DNA of 64,000 bases from Platismatia glauca (Eukaryota; Ascomycota; Lecanoromycetes; Lecanorales; Parmeliaceae), in the NCBI GenBank assembly GCA_963556305.1, contig OY745773.1, forward strand, positions 124,001 to 188,000, written 5' to 3'. Positions 11,464 to 23,216 of this stretch are shown in pieces. The notes beneath the pieces are model-generated. The model searched no databases and had not been told where the DNA came from. It saw only the letters and a program-made list of their open reading frames with translations. The stretch's first letter is position 1. Each line of letters begins with the position of its first letter. Made by a program: the position numbers and the translations under genes.

Positions 11464-12394
11464 CTTTGAAGGCGTGCCTGCTGAAAAGTTGGACAAAGGC
11501 TCAGAGTGCCGCCGAAGCAAGATGGTAGAATATGCCACCCATAGAGATGGGAGGAGTTACGTAAAGGAAGCTATTCACACGGAAGGATCTCAAGTATAGT
11601 GGTCAGGAGTGCTTAGGAGAATGTGATGTTGGAGTGAGTGTGATCACGACGGATCATCTTGCCAGTGCCAAGTCTACGATGCCGTGGCGGGGGCTTTACC
11701 CTATTGAGGCTAGCCAATAATGCCTTTCGTCCAAATGGGTTAAGTTTCTTCGCTTTCGTAAGAAATTTGTTCCATAAGTAGTCTACCAAGTCACGCCCTG
11801 GTCAGAGCCAACCTTTGTTCGGAGCAAGGTCACATGACTCCAGTAGCTGGTACCACTCACCGGCCTGTCTTAAACCTACCACTGCACGGAGTCGGCACAT
11901 ACGGTATATCATGGTTACGCTTTTCATCAAAGGCTCAGAGCATCCTGTTCCACTTACGGCATTATACAGCTAAATATATTGGGATCAGCAAAGACCCAAT
12001 GAAATGGCGAAGTGCACAAGACTTCAGTTGACTCAGATGGATGTAGCTGGAATTAAGAGCTGTCTCTAGAGGAACTTCAATCGCTGACGTGCACCATCAT
12101 CCTGCCAATGATCAAGCATAGGAAATGGTGAGATTGGCCAACAATGTGAGATGTTGTCAATGTCGACGACCAAAGACTGGGACCTGGAGATGAGGGAAGG
12201 CGCGGCAGAAATCCCAGGAGCGTGGTACTGCTTTCCCTTCTATAGGCAATGAGTCTGCAGCACAGTCGCTCTCTGCGAACGGCTGCCTCACGCTCAAAGC
12301 TCAATCACTATCTCCAGTCTTCTCTTCCTAAGTAACCTCATCGAGCTCATTGATCCTACATCCTGTAGCATAACGCACGTCTACTTTCTACATC
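11464..12394. promoter_or_regulatory. Divergent intergenic region between RING ligase and aquaporin
   Basis: 931 bp between two divergent starts. No gene or repeat is supported in it; small frames at 11834-12031 and 12077-12304 have no support. It must carry the upstream signals of both genes, but I could not pick out specific sites. Confidence 0.5.
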
Positions 12395-13687
12395 ATGAAC
12401 ATCGACGAACCTCTGCCTGCAGGCTTCGTGCTTCCTGGAAGGGGCAGGAAGCGACACAGACAGGGGACGGACTCCACAATCGTCAATCGACTTCCGGTCC
12501 TGAGATACCTACCCCAACACTTTCGCTCTCATTTCGTTGCCATGTGCGGAGAGTTCATTGGCACCTTTCTATTCCTCTTCTTCGCCTTCTCCGGCACCCA
12601 GGTTGCAAACACCCAAATAAAGCCTCAGACGTCCACTACCATTGCTCAGGCTTCCAATCCCGCCCAACTTCTCTACATCAGCTTGTGCTTCGGCTTCTCC
12701 TTGGCCGTCAACGCTTGGGTGTTCTTTCGCATCTCTGGAGGGCTCTTCAATCCTGCCGTCACGCTGGGAATGTGCCTCGTCGGGGCGTTGCCATACATAC
12801 GCGGCGTGCTTCTCGCCGTATCCCAGATCCTCGGTGCCATTGCAGCGGCCGCGGTCGTCAGCGTGCTATTTCCAGGGCCGCTGGACGTCCGGACCGCGCT
12901 GAGGATCGGCACTTCGATCACCCAGGGCCTCTTCATCGAGATGTTCCTTACCGCTCAACTGGTCTTCACCATCTTCATGCTTGCGGCTGAAAAGCACAAG
13001 GCAACCTTCATAGCACCAGTGGGCATTGGCTTGTCGTTGTTCATTGCCGAGCTTACTGGTCCGACCCCAACAGTTGACCCAATCATATGCCCGCTGACTG
13101 CTCCAGGTGTCTTTTACACCGGCGGATCAGTAAACCCAGCTCGATCCTTCGGCCCAGAGGTGGTCTTACACACCTTCTACCCCTACCACTGGGTACGTCC
13201 ACCCCAATCCTCACAGCAAACCACACCCCCCAAACCCCGCCCCTAACCACAAACCCCCCCCCAGATCTACTGGGCCGGCCCCGTCCTCGGCGCCCTCCTC
13301 GCCTCCGCCTTCTACCGCTTCATGAAGATGCTCGAATACGAGACCGCGAACCCGGGCGCCGACTTCGACGAGCTCGAAAAGCAGCACTTCAACCCCGAGA
13401 TCCACACCAGCCGGCCCCCGACCGTCATCGCCCTCCCCCCCAGCGCCCAACCCGACGAACAGAAAGACGGCGAGGCCAGCGCCGAAGCCAACCCCTCTGG
13501 CCCCGACGGGGTCATCGCCAGCCCCGGGACCCACGCCGCGGGAAAGGGCCGCCAGCGCAGGGTGTCTGTGTTGAAAGGCGGACGGCGAGAGGCGGGTTTT
13601 TCGCCGGCGGAGGCGGCGCGGAAGGGGACCGAGGACCTGACTACCGATGTCTACGACGCCGCACCTGGTGCGGAAAGGGGGACGTAA
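12395..13687 (+). CDS. Aquaporin (MIP family)
   Basis: Two exons, 12395-13192 and 13265-13687 (406 aa). Six hydrophobic segments are visible, starting with CGEFIGTFLFLFFAFSG. The two half-helix motifs are present: GGLFNPAVTLG and GGSVNPARSFGP. The second has NPARS rather than the NPARD typical of glycerol facilitators, which favours an orthodox water channel; substrate is still inference. A long charged, Pro/Ala-rich C-terminal tail of about 120 residues follows the last helix. The intron acceptor after a C-rich tract restores YHWIYWAGPVLGALLAS, the expected helix 6. It is divergent from the RING ligase gene. Confidence 0.92.
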
Positions 13688-14159
13688 CGTGTCGAATCGC
13701 GCAGAGGGTTGAAGGATGGCGGTGTTCGGAGGTGGATGGATGATTGCATAGGTTGCTAGCGTTGGCTTTTGTCTGGGAACGGGGGACTAAGGGCTATAGG
13801 AAGGGGGAGAAGCGGTCTTTGGGATTCGGAACCCACTCGAAGGGCACATTCTCTTGTCACTCGGCGCAGCGGGTATATTAGCCATAGCGGCCCTCAGGAG
13901 TCGAGTTGTTCGATTCAGGCATAGAGACAGCAGACCCTTCCACAGAGGTCTCATTGAAATATGTGAATTGCTCAAGCTCGTGTCGCATCTCTATTTACAG
14001 GCGCGCCCCCGCACTGCTTCCTTTGCCATCGACAATCGCCGCCCGTTTTTCGCCACGCGGCCCGAGCACGAATAGCAAGATGGCAAGATCACACGCACGC
14101 TCATGTCCCCACCCGCGACCCGTGCTGACGGGGCGAGTACCAGGACCGCCTTGCTGCCT
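13688..14159. other. Convergent 3' intergenic region
   Basis: 472 bp between the ends of the aquaporin and the Gly-rich protein genes. No gene or structured element recognised. Confidence 0.5.
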
Positions 14160-15560
14160 TTAGTTCAGATGCGGGTCGAGCGCCTTGGCCGTCTCGGTGT
14201 AGTGGTGGCCCGGGTGCACAATGTCCTCCGGGTGCCCGTCGCCGCGGTGGTGCTTCTCGGACCCCTCGACGTACCCCTCGCCCCCGCCGACCGCGCCCGT
14301 GCCGCCGGTGCCGGACGCGAACCCGGAGTCGCCGCCCGTCATGCCGGCGCCTGTCCCCCCCGTGAGGCCCGTGTCGCGAGTGTTGGAGCCGTAGCCGGCG
14401 CCCGCGCCTGTCAGGCCGGAGCCCGTTTCGGACATCCCCCCGCCGGTCATGCCGGTGTCGCGAGCGCTCGAGTCGTAGCCGGAGCCCGTTTGAGACATCC
14501 CCCCGCCGGTCATGCCCGTGTCGCGAGCGCCCGAGTCGTAGCCGGAGCCCAGGCCGGAACCCATGCCGGAGTCGGTGCCTGTCAAGCCGGACCCAGTGCC
14601 TCCGCTCGTCATGTCCGCGCCGCGGGTGTTCGTGTCGTACCCGGAGCCCGTCTGAGGGAGTGAGCCCCCAGCAATCATGCCGTCGTCACGGCCGAGACCC
14701 GAACCGGCAGTGGTGTTATCTCGGTCCATGCGAGAGCTTGAGTCGTAGCCGGAGCCGGTGCCTCCTGTCATGCCGGTGTGGCGGGTGTGTGCCCCGGAGC
14801 CGGTCAATGTATCCTGACCGCTGAGACCAGCGCTGCTACGATCGTTGGGGTTGTAAGCCGATCCGGAGCCCGCGTTCATAGACGACTCGTCCATCGTGGT
14901 GCCACGGCCTGTAGTGTCGACGCCAGAGCCAACGAGACCCGTGTCACGCTCGCTGGTTCCGGTGTATTGAGGCCCAGGGTTGCCACTGCCACCGAGGCCA
15001 GTGTCCCGAGACGTGCTATCATATCCAGAACCAGTTGTGGTACCCAACCCAGAGCCGGCACCTGAATCTTGCATCAGCTCGGAATTGGAAAGGCCAGTAC
15101 TCCCAGTCCCAGCATCTCTCGCCCCGTGGATGCCAGGCTTGGTGGAATGGAGGACACCAGGATTGGTAGGGGACATGGAGCTGCCGTGGGCAACAGACCC
15201 AGACTCACCCTCGGTACCGGTCTGTCCCGTGAGCTCTTGATTGGAGAGGCCGGTGCCCGATGTGCCGGTGTCACGGTCGCCGTGGATGCCACGCTTGGTG
15301 GAGTTGAGGACGCCAGGGTTCGTAGGCGACATGGAGTCACCGTGAGCAACGGATCCTTCGATGGGAGTGTCGTGAACGCCCGACTGGCTGCCGTGGTCTC
15401 CTGAAAGCCCGTCATGCGCCAGCTTTGCGTTTTCTGCAGAGAAGGGGATTAGTACGCGGGATTGACGGTCGTCGTGGATTTGAAGGACCAGGAGGGGATA
15501 CAGACCATCTTTGTGACCGCCCTGAAGGGCATCCTTGACCTTGTGCATGAGTCCAGACAT
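14160..15560 (-). CDS. Gly/Ser/Thr-rich hydrophilic repeat protein
   Basis: Two exons on the minus strand: 15560-15506 and 15433-14160 (442 aa). The N-terminus MSGLMHKVKDALQGGHKD joins to ENAKLAHDGLSGD through an intron with a good TACTAAT branch site. Without splicing an extra hydrophobic stretch appears, and the longer frame begins at a TTG. The body contains two copies of a ~45-residue motif (SVAHGDSMSPTNPGVLNSTK and SVAHGSSMSPTNPGVLHSTK), then many ~20-residue Gly/Asp/Thr repeats (GSGYDSSARDTGMTGGG). The C-terminus is His-rich (HPEDIVHPGHHY). No signal peptide, cysteines or membrane helix. It looks like an intrinsically disordered, hydrophilin-type protein; a stress role is a guess from composition. 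Confidence 0.8.
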   Translation of the reverse strand: MSGLMHKVKDALQGGHKDGLYPLLVLQIHDDRQSRVLIPFSAENAKLAHDGLSGDHGSQSGVHDTPIEGSVAHGDSMSPTNPGVLNSTKRGIHGDRDTGTSGTGLSNQELTGQTGTEGESGSVAHGSSMSPTNPGVLHSTKPGIHGARDAGTGSTGLSNSELMQDSGAGSGLGTTTGSGYDSTSRDTGLGGSGNPGPQYTGTSERDTGLVGSGVDTTGRGTTMDESSMNAGSGSAYNPNDRSSAGLSGQDTLTGSGAHTRHTGMTGGTGSGYDSSSRMDRDNTTAGSGLGRDDGMIAGGSLPQTGSGYDTNTRGADMTSGGTGSGLTGTDSGMGSGLGSGYDSGARDTGMTGGGMSQTGSGYDSSARDTGMTGGGMSETGSGLTGAGAGYGSNTRDTGLTGGTGAGMTGGDSGFASGTGGTGAVGGGEGYVEGSEKHHRGDGHPEDIVHPGHHYTETAKALDPHLN

Positions 15561-18394
15561 GTTGGCGGTATGAAGAGTTGACTGAAGAGTTGATTGCAAG
15601 CTGAGATGGTGGGTAGGAGGTGTGTCAGAGGTATTTCAAAGAGAATGGTTTGATGATTTTGGAAGAAGATGAGAGGATGGAGGCGGGGTCTTAAATACTC
15701 GTAGAAGTTGGGTAAGGGGGTAAGGTAAATAAAGATCTGCGCTTGCCTAAGTACGAAGTGAGGCCTACTTGAGCTGCTACAGCAAGGTAAAGTCAAGTAG
15801 AGAAAGCAAAATACTGTAGGGTGAAGAAGGCATAACTTGGCAGGGACTTCTTTCAGACGTCACTCGCATACACTACATACACTACACTACGCCTCTACGA
15901 TCAAGGAATTGAGGGGGAATGCGGTTAGAATATTGCAAGCTGCAGCTGACTTGTTCCAACTTGGCATGAGCGGGGGATTGTCGCCCCGCCATCTTCATGT
16001 CCGTTGATGTCACTTTTCACTTTCCTCCCGCGTGCCAAGTGTGGCGTACAGCATATGTGGCGTTGACACAGCCACAGATCGACAACATAGAACCCTGAGG
16101 CCTGTTTGGATTCCAGGCTTCGCTAGTCCACTCCCTAAAAACCTTGATTGACTACGAGTCCATGATGCCAGAAGTAAATGATACTCTTCTTGTCATATGA
16201 TGAACGAAGTGACCGGTAACATGCATGCATCAGGGCAAGTGATGCCGAATTAGTGGATCCCAGGCTTGAAGACCCGTTCTCTCCCCTCCGACGGTCTCAA
16301 ACTTCAAGAGCGCGTACTTGGCCAGCCACTAATTCTCCATCTTGCCCTTAACATGCCTATCAGTAACATAGCCAACAGACTCCGACGTCTCCGACAGTCC
16401 GACCTCACCCCAATGAAATTTTCCCACTCCTAGTTGTCTGACTCGTATACTATTGACAATCCGTTGTCGAGGGAGCCCAGTTCTGCTGCCTAGGGTCTGG
16501 TTCGTGCGTCTCGAATTGGCCGTCTGCGCACCACAGACGGAGAAGAGGGGGTGCAGGGAGTAGTCGTCCTCAGAGTTCATCGCGGAGGACCGAGTGTGCG
16601 CCTTTCTTTTTCGTTGCTAGTAGTTGTTAGCGACGCGAGGTATACAGTAGATCCATTCCGTCACTCAAGGCTTCGTGAGCGAAGCGAAATAGCGAGCATC
16701 CTACCAAGGCTTCTTGCCCTCCGGCCCTTTCCATGGATCCCCGAAGCCGTCAAGGACATTTCGGATCAAGGAACTTGAGCCTTGAAGTAGTTCGTTGTGC
16801 TCGTTGACCCGGATCTACACATCGTGGCGACAGGAGCAATCCATCTCGAGAAAACGGCAATGAGACCTGGAGGTGTAAAGCCAGATTGTTGCACTCCGTG
16901 TCTCTAGATTCTCGTGAAAACCTGATTCCCCCAGTCTGTCATGGAGCTTTCCGACTCCGCAAAAGTTTAGAGCATTCGCTTGGATCATGCTGGAAGAGCC
17001 GCTGCCATAGAGGGGAGAATCTGAGCGGCTGGTACAAGGCCTAGGAAATTGGACGACTCGTGGGTATGCTATCAGCAAAAGCGATATGAGGAGACGTTAG
17101 AACACCGACGAGAGTGGGAAAGCTGGAGCTATGAGACGGACATTGTCTGCATCGGCAAGCATAACTGCACGCTGAATTTGTTGGCGCTTTGCGGTAGTGG
17201 TGGTAGCTAAAGCTCTTTAGCTATGGAAACTGATCTGAACCCAGAACAGGCTCACCAAACAAAGGTGAGAAAAGGGTCCTAGATGGGGTGTTTCCAACAC
17301 TGGATACCCTTGTCGGCTGAGGAGGATGGACTGGTGGACCTGTGACTGGGATTGGTCAATCGGGTTCGTGATTCTAGGACGGGAAAGGATGGCCAGATGG
17401 TGAAGGAAACAGATTGCTGAGTAAGTACTGCACGGGTTGCAGGCATTGGTATATCCAGCGTTCTCTTTGACACCCTTCCAGAAAGATGCAGACTGCCAGG
17501 CTGCATACCCTTGTTCTCTAGCTGGTTTGTTCTGCGTATCCATGGAAATTTCTGGTGCTCTCCTCCGGAGAAGCCTGAAAGCTCGATCTCTATCCCCGTG
17601 CAGCTGACAGGCAGCATGAACGTGCTCACAGTGACTGCACAAGTATGGCGTGTAGAATACCATCCAATGGACAAAGACAGGCTCATGTTGTGAGAGGCTC
17701 AGGCTTACTCCCACTTCTCCAAGACTTAACAAGCCTTCTCTCCCAGCCAAATGTTGACTATCCGCTTAAAGTTCGGCAGACTCACCGTGAATTCATGATG
17801 AACGCTACCACCGACCGGAGGAATTTGTTGTTTCGAAATCGCGTCGGAGCTCACCTCTCTTACTCCCTCCCTACCGACTATAAAACACACCCCTAACCCA
17901 CGCTCCCAGCCCTGTTCCTCCTGCTATAAATCTTTACTTTGGGCCTGCTGCTGTATAGCATCCAGTCCTCCATCGCTCTTTCATCGCTCCTTCCTTTCTT
18001 GACGGTCCCAGCTTCCTCCTTACACGCTGCTAAGCTGAGGGTCTGGGCCTGAGTGAGCTCGAGCTCGAATACTCCATTTAGCTGGCTGAACACTATCTTA
18101 TAACATCTTCATCGCCCCTCTATCACTCTTCCAGCCCTTGCCTGGTTGCTCCAGGCCTATGACGTTGGGTAGTTGACCAGGGATGAACCGGAGCTGAAGC
18201 TCTTCATCCAGCAAGACCTACCAACACGCCAGCTACTCGAATGAAAGAAACTCCTATGAATCCTCTTCCGCTAGTAGAAGGTCACAGTGGTAGAAGACCT
18301 CGCCGTGAGTCCCGAGCCCTTCTTGAGAGCAAGTTTAGGGAGACGTTGAAGCGTTCGTCTTGACCAAAGAAGAAAGTGCTAACGTTTTTGAGCA
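15561..18394. other. Long intergenic region, no gene supported
   Basis: 2.8 kb with only short or overlapping frames; the longest (17217-17750 minus, 177 codons) overlaps another frame of the same strand and has no recognisable motif. TATAAA-like words at about 17879 and 17931 lie roughly 0.5 kb before the next start, with pyrimidine-rich sequence between, so the right end is probably promoter and 5' leader of the following gene. Confidence 0.5.
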
Positions 18395-21300
18395 ATGCAA
18401 GGCCAAAAGTCACGCAACACCAATTTTACAAACAGTGTCATCTCCAGTATTCCCCCGCCAGCCCCCGTTCCTGCGAACTTGGCTCCAGGCAACGGTTCAT
18501 TCTCGCACATTCGGATCATTTCCAAGCCTCCCGTGCAAGAGACTCCAGAACAAAGAATGCAACGCATTGACCCGTTCACGTTCCAGAAGCCGTCTTTTTC
18601 AGAGGAGGCAGAAGCATCTTTGTTGTCTTACTCCAATCCGTACAATTGGCAAGCCAACCTTGCCAACGCATCTAACGGAGCGTCCTTTGCACAGGTACGT
18701 GTCTTCGGAATCTAAATACCCCATTTGTCTCAGGTCTTCAGTCTTGTTGCATTTGTTAGAAGATATTCCAGTACAGACATGTCTCAAAGCTCGAAGACGA
18801 GTTGGACAGGACATACTGACTCCGCGCTCTATTAGAAAGCACGGGCTGCTGAGCTAAACGCTGCTAGAGCACGAAGAGCCGCCCAAATGCAGTCGATTGA
18901 GGATGAAATTCCTGATCTTTCGGGTCCAGTCAGTCTTGGAACGTACAAATTCACTAGACGTGGTCGAGGTAAAAAGTATGAAACGCATAAGTTAAGCGAG
19001 CTCCACGAAGCTCAGGAAAAGGGAGACGAAAACAACGTGACGGAACCCACCCCATCATCATCCGCTCACCCACCCTTCAATCCTCCACCTCCAACCATAC
19101 TTTCATCCTTACAACTTTCCCAATGCCCTACTCATCAGATCGAAGCCGAGCTTAACCACAAGATCCTCAACCACTCAGACAACCTGGGCACCGACAGACG
19201 TGATTTCCACGAGCCAGGTCCGCCTCAGTACGACGAGTTTGATCCGTCTCACCACGCTGGAAATATTTCTGGCCCCATCCGTTCCATTAAAACTGACAGA
19301 CGGAGCTCTCAAGCGTCTGGTCGAGCCAAGTCTTCCCTTCCACCTGCCCAGGATCATCGCTCAAGTCCAGGCTCCAGCGTATTGATCAACCCAGCCACGG
19401 GAAGTTCGCAAATCTCGGAACAAGTCCATCCTTCCAACTCACCTGATGATCACAATTCGAATCAACGCTTTAGAACCACGATCAATCCGTCCAAACAAAG
19501 CTCACAACCGGCATCTGAACAAGCTGATAATTCATTCCCGTTCCATGATCATAGCTCGAATCAACACCTCAACGCCTCGATCAACATCGACAGACGAAGC
19601 TCACAAGCGTCTACACCAGCGTCTACACAAGCTCATCCTTCGTTCCCGCCATCAGATCACCAGCTGGGTACTGCTCAACAAGACAGCAAGCTTGCGACGG
19701 GTGTGACCGCCTTGATCGAAACTGACAGACGAAGCTCGAAAGTTTCTGGTCAAGCCAATCTTCCCTTTCCACGTCAGACTATTGAACGACATACTTTTGA
19801 ACCGTACCGCGGAACTGAAAGCGGGGCTAAGGATATCCTCGCCGCGCAAAGACAAAGCGAGCAAGCAAGCAGTCAAGCTCATCGTCTAGCATCGCCCAAA
19901 GGCTACCACTCGCCCTCATCTTTGCCACTCTCAGACACACTTCTAACAGCCACCTACAATCTTGAGACGAACCAGTGGGATCCTGATCCACCTGAAGCAA
20001 TTATGCCTGCTCGGACCCCGAAAAATAGGCCCGCCTCTGCTGGCCATTCTGGCCCGCAATCGTCTCGTCAATCCTCTTCACACGGTCAGCAGGTCCGCAA
20101 TCCTCACGCGATCATCACCACAACCAAGAGCGGCCGTCCTTACACAAACCCTTATATGCCAATCGATCCATCGCCGCCTACAGCTCATCAGCCTGTAAGG
20201 GAGTCTACATCTGGAGTCATCGATGTGGACAATCAGTGTGATGATCAAGACATAGTGCAGCACCAACGCAATTTGCGTTACATCGATCAGGAAGAAGCTC
20301 GATATCGAGTTCTAGAACAAGCTAAGCGCGGGCATGCCGAAGGATTCCTCGATGATCCTTTCCAAGATCAATCCACCTATAGTCAGCGTTATGGACGTAA
20401 TCAGCCATCTAATTACGTCGAATATGCAGAACAACAAGCGGCCTATGGCCAACTACCAGAGTATGGACATCAGCCAACATTCACTAGTTTTGCCTCGGAT
20501 CCTAGTGCGTCGTCATTCTTCTCAAACGTTCCTACAACTGCGCATCCTTCAATTGCTGGGATATCCCCCTATCGTGGTCAGCGCTCCGCCTACGACCAAC
20601 AAGCTGTCATCGGCCAGCGTACTCAGAATCTTGAAGTGGCTCCACATGAGCAGCGCCCGGTATACGAGCAACACACTGCCCTCAATCCTCGTGCGTCGGT
20701 ACGACTGCCAGCTGTGAAAGGCACTACTGATCAGCAAAAAGTATTCCTACAAGAACCAAGACTTGAGAACTTGTCTCTGATAGACTCCACTAACAAGAGT
20801 ACTCAAGACCAACCGCGTCGTTACGCCCAAGGCGGTATCCAGCCGGCGACTGGCAGACTATCTCACGCAGTTCCCATTCGAGATCCTGCCGCCTATACCG
20901 GCTCAGGTCTGACTACGAGACGAAACCAAGAAGCGTTGAGGCAAAACCTCGATACAGCCGTTGCATCTTCCCAAGGGCCAGCGGGATCTGCTAGGACTGT
21001 TATGAATGATCCTCACAGAGATCACCAGCCATCAGATAGACCTTCGTCTACAGCCACAGATAATACTGTCACTGGATCTACGCTTCGGGCCCAAGCTCTC
21101 AGCTACGAGTCCGCTACGTCACGGCGTCCAGTCACAACGAACCCGGCTTTCATGAAGTCAAGGCCGGGTACAGGTCGTCCCCAAGAGAGAGCAGCATTAG
21201 AAGAGAGCGAAGCTCTCTTCTCGCATTATAATGCGGGGAGCACGCTAAAAAATCCCGAGCGCGTCGCTGCACATTCTGAGATCACGGAGCCTCGTAAATC

Positions 21301-22153
21301 GGTTCGAGCTCCTACGATCCCCCCCGGCTTCGTTCAAGACACCGCTGTCTACACAAATAACGCGGGACTCCCAAATGCGGCCATTGGCGCGGGTAATGCG
21401 TTCATGAACGAGTTGGTGATGGGAGCATCGCCCAGGACAAGACCTCAGCAGCACCTGGAAGACGCAGCCACATGGTTCCGTACTGATCCTCGCGATCTCT
21501 CATACGCGGCGGCACTTCTTCCTCATGAGACAATGAACAGAATGAACGCGGAGCAGTTCCCTCTCGAAGATACAGCTCCTCGCACCGTCAGCCAGCTCGC
21601 AGACGATTCCCAGGATGACGAACCCGGCGATCGAGCCCGTCAAGCCGCAACCCCGAGACCTATTGGTCACGGCCGTCCAGCTGGATTCACTACACCACCC
21701 CGCAATCATGGACCGAAGCAAGCTGCGACTCAAGCTCCTTTCTCCACTCTTGCCGGTGTTGGTTCAATCAATGACACAGAAGGAATGGCGCGTTCAGGCC
21801 GCAAATTCCTCGAGGATGACGCACGAGCGATAGAAGCGATGTTCGGCGGAGTGTACAGCAACCTAATGGCTGCCAAGAATGGTCCATACGACTACATGAA
21901 CCACTATTGTCCTCCTCCGGCTCACGCAATTGACCACAACGCGAAGAACGACAACACCCTTTTCGACCCCCAGTGGTTCGCTACTGCCCCTCCAGCGAGG
22001 GTTGGTAGAGATCCTCGTCGCGAGCGCGGTAAATACGAGGATCCTACCCAGGGAAGTGCTGGGCGTTCCGGAGATCACACCCGCGTTGAAGCCATCCGTC
22101 GTGACAGTGGTGGACGTGGCGGCGGTGGAGGTCATGCTTGGGGGAGGATCTGA
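18395..22153 (+). CDS. Large disordered fungal protein with internal repeats
   Basis: Two exons, 18395-18694 and 18836-22153 (1205 aa); the intron carries a TACTGAC branch site and the join reads SFAQKARAAELNAARARRAAQ. The protein is rich in Ser, Gln, His, Pro and Arg and looks mostly disordered. Residues ~220-420 contain several degenerate copies of a motif built on TDRRSSQASGQA and DHxSNQ. Tyr/Gln-rich stretches follow. A more ordered, perhaps conserved C-terminus starts at about 1080 (KFLEDDARAIEAMFGGVYSN) and ends in an Arg/Gly-rich tail (RRDSGGRGGGGGHAWGRI). No enzyme motif seen. RGG-like tail and basic patches could suggest RNA binding, but that is speculation. Confidence 0.78.
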
Positions 22154-23216
22154 CATGTGGTTCGTTGTCATGGCATGTTGCTTGTCGTTGACAGCGATTG
22201 GAGACATACTGACGTGAGTAGAATGGTAGATGGATATGGCTCAATTTCAAGGTCTCGATACCGTGATATCGTTGTTTTTTTTTTCTTCGGTGGAGAGCTT
22301 TTACGAAACGTTTTTACGGTATGAACACAATGCTCCTCTCCAACGGCCCATATCGATATTCTAAAACACACACTGATTCAACATTTAGACCGATACTCAT
22401 GAATCCCTCGCCGGGTGTCAAAGGCGTGGCATTGTGCCGATCTAATGTGTCTTCTTCAGCGTGTCTCAGCGTGTCTTTTACGAAATTGCAGAAATAACCA
22501 ATTTCACTTCTTGTAGATAGATTACCTTGTATCTTTATATTACCTATGTGTGCCTTGCTTGCGCGGTGGGTGATGTTCGATAGGAGCGTGGCTCGATACG
22601 CCTAGATCAGTAAGCTTGTGCTGTCTCGCTCGGCCCACTACGAAGACCACATGCACACGAGATGGTCGCGCGGACAAATGAGTACTCTGTCATGCATTGC
22701 GTGGGCCAAGAAGCAAGCAGGTAAGCAGCGGCCCACAATGCAGCTAAGGGATTAGAACTGCTCGCAAGAAAGAAACCCCGAACGCGAAATCCGTCTCACC
22801 CAGCCTCGCCGGCGACGTACCTTGTACCTTGGTGCAATCTCATTGTCTACCTCAGCCGTCATATATTTCCATCACACTGGCCCTCATCCAGCCTCGCCGG
22901 CGACGTAGTATAATCTTATCATCTGCCTCAGCCATGATGTAGGAAGTTTCATCGCACTGGCCGTCTCTTGCCGTGACGCAAAGTGTCGCACAGCCAGCTT
23001 TTGCTTGCGCCAACTCCCTACGGCCCGACTGAACGGATCTGTCAGTCCGGGCTTGAGAGGAGTCATTCGTGCCCGGGCTATATACAAATACCTAGCATGA
23101 CTTACTAGCCGCTACGGATGACCGTACTGTCGTCTACGAGTCGTACTCCTAATAGCTAAGCGAGGATTGCTCTAATACCAGCCGCCGAGGCTGCGCAACA
23201 GACTCTAGACAAGAAA
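22154..23216. other. Intergenic between disordered-protein gene and ankyrin array
   Basis: No gene supported. Contains a T-run near 22268 and an imperfect ~88-bp tandem duplication (22800-22963). The 57 bases before the ankyrin ATG are open in frame and resemble the end of an ankyrin repeat (see findings). Confidence 0.5.
22800..22963. repeat. Imperfect tandem duplication, period ~88 bp
   Basis: Two diverged copies begin with the same 19 bases (CAGCCTCGCCGGCGACGTA at 22801 and 22889), share CTCAGCC and TTTCATC-like words in the middle and end in CACTGGCC. Function unknown. Confidence 0.6.

Noticed and set aside
17217..17750. Minus frame of 177 codons
   Set aside because: Overlaps a second frame of the same strand, no motif or splice partner.
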